Assembly: GCA_934045905.1 (NCBI GenBank)
Contig: OW203762.1
Location: 27,250,345 to 27,314,344, forward strand
Source of the DNA: Leuctra nigra
Taxonomy: Eukaryota; Arthropoda; Insecta; Plecoptera; Leuctridae
Direction: 5' to 3'
Length of the DNA: 64,000 nt
The position numbers were made by a program, and so were the translations under genes. Below the pieces are notes generated by a model, which did no database searches, was not told the origin of the DNA, and saw nothing but the letters and a program-made list of their open reading frames with translations. Below are positions 57,999 through 64,000 of the stretch, in pieces. Positions within the stretch are counted from its first letter, which is position 1. Each line of letters begins with the position of its first letter.

Positions 57999-58162
57999 CT
58001 GCAACAACAAAACAACAAACTTATTATAGAGACCAGGTAGAGGAAAACCTACACGTTCCAACAAATTAGGTTTAATTATTTATTAATAATGAATTTACCA
58101 CAGTAATATTCTGCCATAATAGCTGCATGATTACGATTATACTAGTCAAGGATGGAAGGTGG

Positions 58163-58280
58163 CAGCAGTGGCCTAGTTAGGGATTTGCGTTTTCCTCTCA
58201 ACGGGGTAAACCAAACCATGAAAACCCGAGTCCGGAAGGTTTTGTAAGCTGCGGGGTTCGAACATGGGTTTCTGGAGTGC
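58163..58280 (+). other. possible tRNA-derived SINE head
   Basis: TGGCCTAGTTAGGG and, about 84 bases later, GGGGTTCGAACATGG resemble boxes A and B of a pol III promoter on the plus strand. No tRNA fold can be drawn. Weak call. Confidence 0.25.
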
Positions 58281-58630
58281 ACCTTGTTAGTAGCTAAGTT
58301 ACATTTAAAAATTACCAGCAAACAGGTGTTTTTATCTGAGGTCGAATACAGCTCGTCAGTGACTTCAAACTCCACTCTATGTACAATTGTAAATTATAGG
58401 GGAGAGGGGGGCACATTCGGACAGGGGGAACATTTGGACAGCTTGATTTTCCAGCCTAAACATATACCTATGTAAAAATTTCAAATAAATACAGAAAGTT
58501 GGTAGCAGTGTGTACCTTGTTCCTATGTAGTTTGAGAAGAGCAGCTGTAACACAGCAGAAATTACAGCGAAAAGTCACTTTTTGATGCCAAAAGTAAATT
58601 TGAACTGTTTTATGTTTGTAATAATATCTA

Positions 58631-59022
58631 CCCCATAAAAAACACTCCGTGTAAAAAAACAGCCAAGTCTCTTCAACTAAAAAAAAAAATATGAAATCTA
58701 AAAATTCTGCACTGAAACGTAGTGATATCAAAAAATGAGCCAAGTCAAAACTTTATTTGAAAATTAAAAAATACTTGGCGCATCGTTTTTTTAGGGCATT
58801 GTAGGTATAGGTACTATAAGTATATGTATTTATATCTAGCCTATACTTCTAAGCTATTTATATACACGATGCGCCAAGTATTTTTTAATTTTCAAATAAA
58901 GTTTTGACTTGGCTCATTTTTTGATATCACTACGTTTCAGTGCAGAATTTTTAGATTTCATAATTTTTTTTTTAGTTGAAGAGACTTGGCTGTTTTTTTA
59001 CACGGAGTGTTTTTTATGGGGA
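58631..59022. mobile_element. hairpin MITE, about 155-bp near-perfect arms
   Basis: CCCCATAAAAAACACTCCGT at the left equals the inverted right end ACGGAGTGTTTTTTATGGGG. Pairing continues to CTTGGCGCATCG/CGATGCGCCAAG with only a few differences, leaving an 80-base AT-rich loop. It lies inside the 58396-61601 element. Confidence 0.88.
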
Positions 59023-59049
59023 TATCACTTATTTTTTTAGTTTATTTAC

Positions 59050-59640
59050 ACAACTTGTAAAACTTATTAGGGCAACAATGGCTAATTCCTTTAAAAAAAT
59101 ACGCCATTTCCGAATTAGTTACTAAAAAAATATTGTTTGGAGCTAAATTTAAACTTAAAGTGATATGCCATGAAGAATTGCGAAAGCATCGTTCCAATAG
59201 GTCCAGCCGTTTTCGAGATATGGCATCACTTCCGGTTTTCAAAATGGCGGCTGAAAGCTCTTACACATTGTATTAATTTGTATATAAATACTAATATTTC
59301 ATTATAAGACTTCTGAATATGTAGTTGGTTTTTATATAAAGGGAAGTGAATTTAGGCAGATTTCGCTTAACTATGACGTCATTTCCGGTTTCAGTAATAA
59401 GAAAACTTTAATTTAACTATTGTTATTTCATAAAGAGGACCGTCTGAATCGATTGGCGCAAATTTCGTTCCGATCGGTTAAGCCGTTTTTGAGATATGAC
59501 GTCACTTCCGGTTTCAAAATGGCGACTACCGGTTTGATTTATAAAAAGGCACCTCAGACGCCAAAAGTGCACATGTGGTAAAAATTTCAGATCGATCGGC
59601 TAAGCCGTTTAGGCTGTGGCGGTGATAGCGGTGTTTCCTG
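59050..59640. repeat. degenerate internal repeats with TGACGTCACTTCCGGTTTC motif
   Basis: GAGATATGGCATCACTTCCG (59214), CTATGACGTCATTTCCGG (59371) and GAGATATGACGTCACTTCCG (59490) are each followed by GTTTY and, at two of the sites, AAAATGGCG. Three diverged copies of one unit, each containing a CRE-like TGACGTCA or its variant. Confidence 0.6.
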
Positions 59641-59948
59641 ATATCATCAGATAGGTTTTAAAAGGGGTGTAATTTCACTGTTTTCACGGCCCTCTAGCTC
59701 GCAAATGGCATAACCTATTGTTCCCAAATTTAGTATATGGAGTGGGGTGGGCCATAGCTCGAAATTAAGATATTTCACAACAATGTGAGATTTTCCAATT
59801 TTATGATCCAGTAGGCCGAAAATGCCATGTTGTTGCTTACAGTAAAAGTGTTTGGTCTGCTCCTCGGTTTATTAGGCATTTACGGTATGTTGAGTGACTG
59901 TGAGTGTACGGTACGACTTGGCTGGGTGGAGCGACCGCTCCACTAGAT

Positions 59949-60893
59949 TAGTAGAGCCCCGTGAAAATGGGTTTATTATTTTACCAATTTCGTTTTTAAA
60001 AACCCAAATTTCGTTTTTTAGCGGTTTTATAGAATTTAGTGGCAAATCAATAAAGTAATATTTCTGTCAAAAATTATATAGTAACCAATCCCTAGATTCA
60101 ATGCTAAACATTAACCACTAAACATTACAGGCAATCTAAGTAACAAATAAGAACACAAACAAGAGTTTAGAGTAAATAAAAGTGTATTTATTTAAGTAGG
60201 AACTCTGAATGGCGTTTACATGCGACGTGTTTCATCAGTGTGTCCTTGCACTTGAGTTCTAGTCTGCAGTTGCAAAACCGGCACATCAAAAGTTTTCCGT
60301 CACTCACGTAAAACCCGTCACTCCTGAACTCTGAAGCCCTAGACGCGGCTGTAACTGTTGGTTTCGGCATTGTGTACAAAGTAAAAAACACAAGTAAAAT
60401 TGTTTTGTGCACAATAATGATAATAATAATTTAATAATACAGTGGCACTACAACTAAAATGGCCGCCCGCCGCCATATCGCTGCCTCGTGCGATGGGGGG
60501 AACAGGAACAGCTGATTCCTAGCGCCTGCGCAGTTACCAAATGTATGAGCAGGGTTTAACCTTGAAATGTCACCAACAAGCGCGCTTGCTTTCTCCGCGG
60601 AATGTGGATATTTCCATGAATTATGCGTAAAATAAGAAGTTTTAGGTTGAGTTTCAACATTTTTTGTAAACATTTCTGAAAACTGAACAACATTTGTGGG
60701 ATTTCGCGATGTATTACAAAAATATAGTCGATTTCGGTGTTATTTCGCAATAATGGCATATTTCGTTTTATTTCGCGATTCAAATCTTGCAGAATTGGGT
60801 TTAGAATGACGTAATTCGTGCTCATATTCCAAGAAAATACAAGATATAAAGATATCGCGTTATCGCGATGTGCGAAATATACGGAGCTCTATC
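59949..60893 (-). mobile_element. hAT-related element with a CGGBP1-like zinc-finger fragment
   Basis: TAGAGCCCCGTGAAAATGGG at the left resembles the inverted right end (ATACGGAGCTCTA). The only coding part is the fragment at 60188-60412. It interrupts the ATAGGGGAGAG element. Confidence 0.5.
60188..60412 (-). pseudogene. hAT transposase N-terminal zinc finger (CGGBP1-like) fragment
   Basis: From an internal Met the frame reads MPKPTVTAASRASEFRSDGF, then YVSDGKLLMCRFCNCRLELK, CKDTLMKHVACKRHSEFLLK and stop. The C-x2-C ... H-x4-H spacing and the FxSDGF-YVSDGK-LxCxxC phrase are typical of the BED-like N-domain of a hAT family from which vertebrate CGGBP1 descends. The dimerisation and catalytic domains are absent. 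It could be an exon of a split transposase whose remainder is lost. Confidence 0.6.
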
Positions 60894-61666
60894 TATTAGG
60901 TGATGACAGTTATTTGTTTTGACTTCATACATTCATTAAATCAATACTTTTAGCAATCTATTAAGCCCCTTACCTGAAACTTGAAGCACCTACCCTCATC
61001 AGGAAAAAATATTTTTCTTTCCAATGCGTTTGGGGCACATTCGGACAATCTCTAGGGGGCACATTCGGACATGCTATTTATATGCTATTTTTACAAGTCG
61101 ATTTTTACAGCATGGTTTGGTAGATCTTTCTTTGAAATTATGTATTTACACAAGAAAGATGATTCCTGGAATAATATTCATCCAGTCAAAGAGGACATTT
61201 ATGTAGGAATTAACCGTTGAGACCTAGTCATAAAGAAGTGGTTCAATTATGAAATTTGAAGTAAATATTACAAGAAATAAATGTAATTATAAGGATTGTT
61301 GATTAAGAGAATGTTTGAGTTCATTTCCTCCTTACAGAGTTTCGTTTTTAATTGTTTTTCAATGCAAATTACGTTATGTCCGAATCTGCCCCACCGGTGG
61401 GGCACATTCGGACAAAAAAGTATTTTTTAAAAATGCAATTATTATATGTAAATATAAATATTTACAAAATTGCTTGGAAAGCAATTTATAGGTAATAGAT
61501 TGAACTTATATAAACAACAAAAATAAATTCATTTCTCTTTACAACAACAATCTTATCTGCAAAAGAAAAAAATCGTCCGATTGTTCCCCACTCTCCCCTA
61601 TGCAATTAGTGCTCGCAGTGAGCGATCTACCAAACTAATACTAGCTTAAAATAATAAAGAGATACC

Positions 61667-62016
61667 TATGGTCCGTTTCAGACCTAGAGACACTCATTGT
61701 TCTCACTTACATTGGACCTGACCCTATCGTAAAAACGTAAAAGTATCAAAACAAACCTCAGCTGTGGAATGCTTTCTGTATCAGCTCTGCCGCAGAGCCA
61801 ATAGACCCTCAAACGTGTCTACATTTTCACCCACTCAAGGTCCATTTCTTTGGAACGAATTTTTACAACCCTTAAGAGGGCTAAGAGTAACAAGGTTGTA
61901 AACGACATCGAACAAGGGACGGACAATAAATGGTTGAGGATACAATGAGAGCAAATGATTTTACGATACATTATAAACGAGAACAATGAGTGTCTCTAGG
62001 TCCGAGACGGACCATA
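61667..62016. mobile_element. 350-bp MITE (TATGGTCCG ends) next to the shared exon donor
   Basis: TATGGTCCGTTTCAGACCTA and TAGGTCCGAGACGGACCATA, plus GAGACACTCATTGTTCTC inside, form inverted ends of 38 bp with three mismatches. The right end is 53 bp from the 5' splice site of the BTB-ZF shared exon. Confidence 0.85.
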
Positions 62017-62069
62017 GACAATTATTTACCATCACATCTGGTCTGAAGAATGGAAAATGACGGACTTAC

Positions 62070-62340
62070 TGATGTCTGTGAGGCTGTCCTTTGAGTCCGT
62101 GTAGTCCAAGTGATGGTCCGCGTTCGAGTTGTTTGCGAGGAGCAAGGAGATCTGGTCCGAGTCCTCGAAGCTGCCCGAGGATCCGTCGTGGTCGTCGTAG
62201 TCCGGCGCCTCGGTCTTGATCTCTTGCGTCTGGCGGCGCTTGCGGTGCTCTGCGCTGTTGGCACGCTTGCGCCGCTTGCCGGGAGCGGTGATGGGGAACA
62301 GAGACACGGGAGGCACCGCGGGGCTCTCTTCCACGGGACT
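62070..62340 (-). CDS. shared (constitutive) exon of a BTB-ZF transcription factor, lola/broad type
   Basis: Bounded by acceptor GTGTTGCAG (phase 0) and donor GTAAGTCC (phase 1), this 271-nt exon encodes 90 residues. It opens with a Pro-rich start (SPVEESPAVPPVSLFPITAP). A bipartite-type nuclear localisation signal follows (GKRRKR ... HRKRRQ), then an acidic Ser-rich stretch (EAPDYDDHDGSSGSFEDSDQ) with IKTEAP, a possible sumoylation site (IKTE). It ends in DYTDSKDSLTDI. The BTB domain must lie right of the window. The exon feeds, in phase 1, into the 63-nt cassette and the four finger exons. The expected product is a nuclear BTB-ZF regulator whose DNA specificity is switched by terminal exon choice, as in longitudinals lacking, broad or fruitless; which orthologue is undecided. 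Confidence 0.78.
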
Positions 62341-63480
62341 CTGCAACACCCTCCCATAAGTTAGAATATTGGAATTCCTTCAGTAAAGATTTAGTTTGTA
62401 CTACCTAATATTGTCAGCTGTCAAGATTTTTTAATACCTAGGTACCTATGTATGTTCAAACCTTCTATTTTGGAGGCTTGGGTTTATTTTGAGGATATAT
62501 TGTGGTGGATTATATCCAGTTCGCATTAATAAAACACCGTTGAAAATGGCATTCTCATAAGGATTTGGTTTTTAAATGTAGAAAGGACGCAACAAGCAGT
62601 GACAGTGACAAAGATTCACTCGATTATAAGTTAATTGTTGATGCCAATCATTGTCAAAATATTGTCTAATATTGCAGAGCTTTAGTTGCCAAGATGGTAG
62701 AAAGAAGATACAATCTTCTTGAATAGGTACCTTAGTTCTACTATATAATTTTGAGAAACGCATACCTACAGGTAGTATAGGTACTAAAAATAACAGCGTA
62801 GGTAAAGAGCAACAATTGCAAAAACTAGCAAAGTTAGTTTACATCCTGGATGTTTTCTGAACCGAAGAGTTGCAAGGCAGTGGTCATGGCAGAACAAGAC
62901 GTCCTGACCACTGCCTATCAGCTCTACGGTTCAGAAATCATCCATGATGAAAACTAAGTTTACTAGTTTTTGCAATATGTCTCAATCTTTACCAATTCAA
63001 TAATCAATACTGAGTTAAACCTTTTGGTTTAACGAATGTAATCGTAGGTAGGTACACTCGGCCAAACAAAACTTGAACGTTGACCAAATTTGAATGACTG
63101 CTGGTCATGTCCCATAACCAATCAAAGCTTGTTATTATCATTGAAATGTGAGGTCACCTACTAGAGTGAGACAATGAGATCGCTTAGACTGACTTCTGAT
63201 GGTGCGATCTTACATTTATGAGCCTATCAGATTTACTTAACGTTCAAGCTTTGTTTGGCCAAGTGTACCTTGCAAAATTGAAGCATACTAATAACTTTTG
63301 TGTTACTGTTAATTGTTGACTTCAATAAAGCACATACTGGTTCTAACTCAATTAATTAAAATGTGAAATATTGAACCATGTAAACTAGGATACCTAAAGA
63401 AAATTGACAAATAGTGGAACAGTAGGAAAAATAGGGAAAATAGTATAGTAATAATTGTAAGCCATGTTTGAAGGTCCTAG
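62341..63480. other. intron upstream of the shared exon, with two hairpin MITEs
   Basis: Positions 62816-62975 form a hairpin (TTGCAAAAACTAG ... CTAGTTTTTGCAA, with GGCAGTGGTCA/TGACCACTGCC near the tip). Positions 63055-63265 are a TA-flanked MITE (CACTCGGCCAAACAAAACTT / AGCTTTGTTTGGCCAAGTG). The remainder is AT-rich with nothing recognisable. Confidence 0.7.
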
Positions 63481-63482
63481 GT

Positions 63483-64000
63483 CAGGGGTCGGCAACCTTT
63501 TTTGGTGAAGAAGACAATTTCCAAAAAAAATATAAATGAAATGATAATGGGAGCCGCAGTAGATGCAATCAAATATATACACCGAAAATAACAAATTGGA
63601 TTAGGTACTAGTTTATTTTGATATTTTATTTTTGACGAAGCCCCCCAGCTGTTGCCCTCAGCCGCAGGGCATTTTTTAAAAAGAATTTCAACAATTTAAA
63701 AGTGATTCTGGGACTCAAAAATTAACAAATTGAATCAAATAACCTTCCAAATCGTTGCCACGCAGGGCGTTTTTTTCTTCTTCCTAATTTAAAATTTTTT
63801 CGATTCCAGATTGTTATTTAAATTATGAAGAGCCACTCAAAAAACATCAAGAATAGTGCGGAGGATTAGCATAAAAACATTTCAAATAGTGAAACTCTAT
63901 TGCCCTTTTGCACACTTGTAGCTAACATATAAACAATTAAAAAACCGCTCAGACACAAGCTGGCAAATCACCCCCCTCCCTTCTATGACGTTTTCAAAAT
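63483..64000. mobile_element. hAT-type element, left end only
   Basis: CAGGGGTCGGCAACC at 63483-63497 is the hAT terminal motif and is close to the TIR of the element at 23421. GAGCCGC-type motifs follow inside. The right end is not found before the window stops, so size and target duplication cannot be given. Confidence 0.6.

Larger units (their letters stand above)
58396..61601. mobile_element. 3.2-kb DNA element with ATAGGGGAGAG ends and CACATTCGGAC repeats
   Basis: The left end ATAGGGGAGAGGGGGGCACA, then TTCGGACA, is matched inverted at the right by GTCCGATTGTTCCCCACTC, then TCCCCTAT. The motif GGGGCACATTCGGACA recurs at about 58409, 61032, 61055 and 61393. No transposase is left. At least two other elements are nested inside (58631-59022 and about 59950-60893). 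The superfamily is not assigned. Confidence 0.65.

Noticed and set aside
62022..62364. Arg/Thr-rich and Val-rich frames overlapping the BTB-ZF shared exon
   Set aside because: Only the frame with a phase-0 acceptor, an NLS and an acidic stretch links in phase to the finger exons.

Overview
The window is nuclear DNA of an arthropod, most likely an insect. Genes are split by GT-AG introns, the non-coding DNA is AT-rich, one gene encodes a cuticular protein with a classic tiny first signal-peptide exon, and another is a BTB/zinc-finger locus with alternative 3' exons. The order cannot be fixed from sequence alone. The frequent TAGGTAGGTACC-like tracts recall whitefly or lepidopteran DNA, but that is only a guess.

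Layout, left to right. 1.0-3.3 kb: the last four coding exons (+) of a WD40 protein, probably FAN/NSMAF-like, with MITEs in its introns and a fold-back repeat after its stop. 3.4-6.9 kb: repeats only, including a TIR-bounded element with an internal 323-bp tandem duplication. 7.0-13.5 kb: a complete P-element-type transposon (-) with four exons, an apparently intact 953-residue THAP transposase and 16-bp TIRs. 13.54-15.12 kb: a divergent ENY2/e(y)2 paralogue (+). 15.77-19.43 kb: the canonical ENY2/e(y)2 gene (-). The two genes converge, share both intron positions and phases, and both have a 71-nt last coding exon. 19.8-22.2 kb: repeats. 22.8-25.7 kb: a two-exon His/Ala/Tyr-rich cuticular protein (+) with a TATA promoter. 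26-28.3 kb: MITEs, hairpins and a 107-bp satellite. 32.4-33.2 kb: a secreted protein (+) resembling 30K lipoproteins / beta-trefoil proteins.

From 29.2 kb to the right edge the minus strand carries part of one large BTB-ZF transcription factor gene (lola/broad type). Visible parts are a shared NLS-bearing exon (62.07-62.34 kb), a 63-nt symmetric cassette exon (57.9 kb) and four alternative terminal exons at 47.7, 43.6, 37.9 and 29.2 kb, each encoding a pair of C2H2 fingers. Every junction is phase 1, so each terminal exon can be joined in frame to the shared part. The introns are filled with hAT, piggyBac-type, TA-target and fold-back MITEs, tRNA-like sequences and a near-full-length LINE (53.6-57.0 kb, -) with one frameshift.

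The most notable signals are the tail-to-tail ENY2 paralogues, the intact P-element ending about 50 bp from the start codon of one of them, the phase-matched alternative finger exons, the 30K-like gene, and several nested elements that let insertion order be read. All exon models were made by eye.
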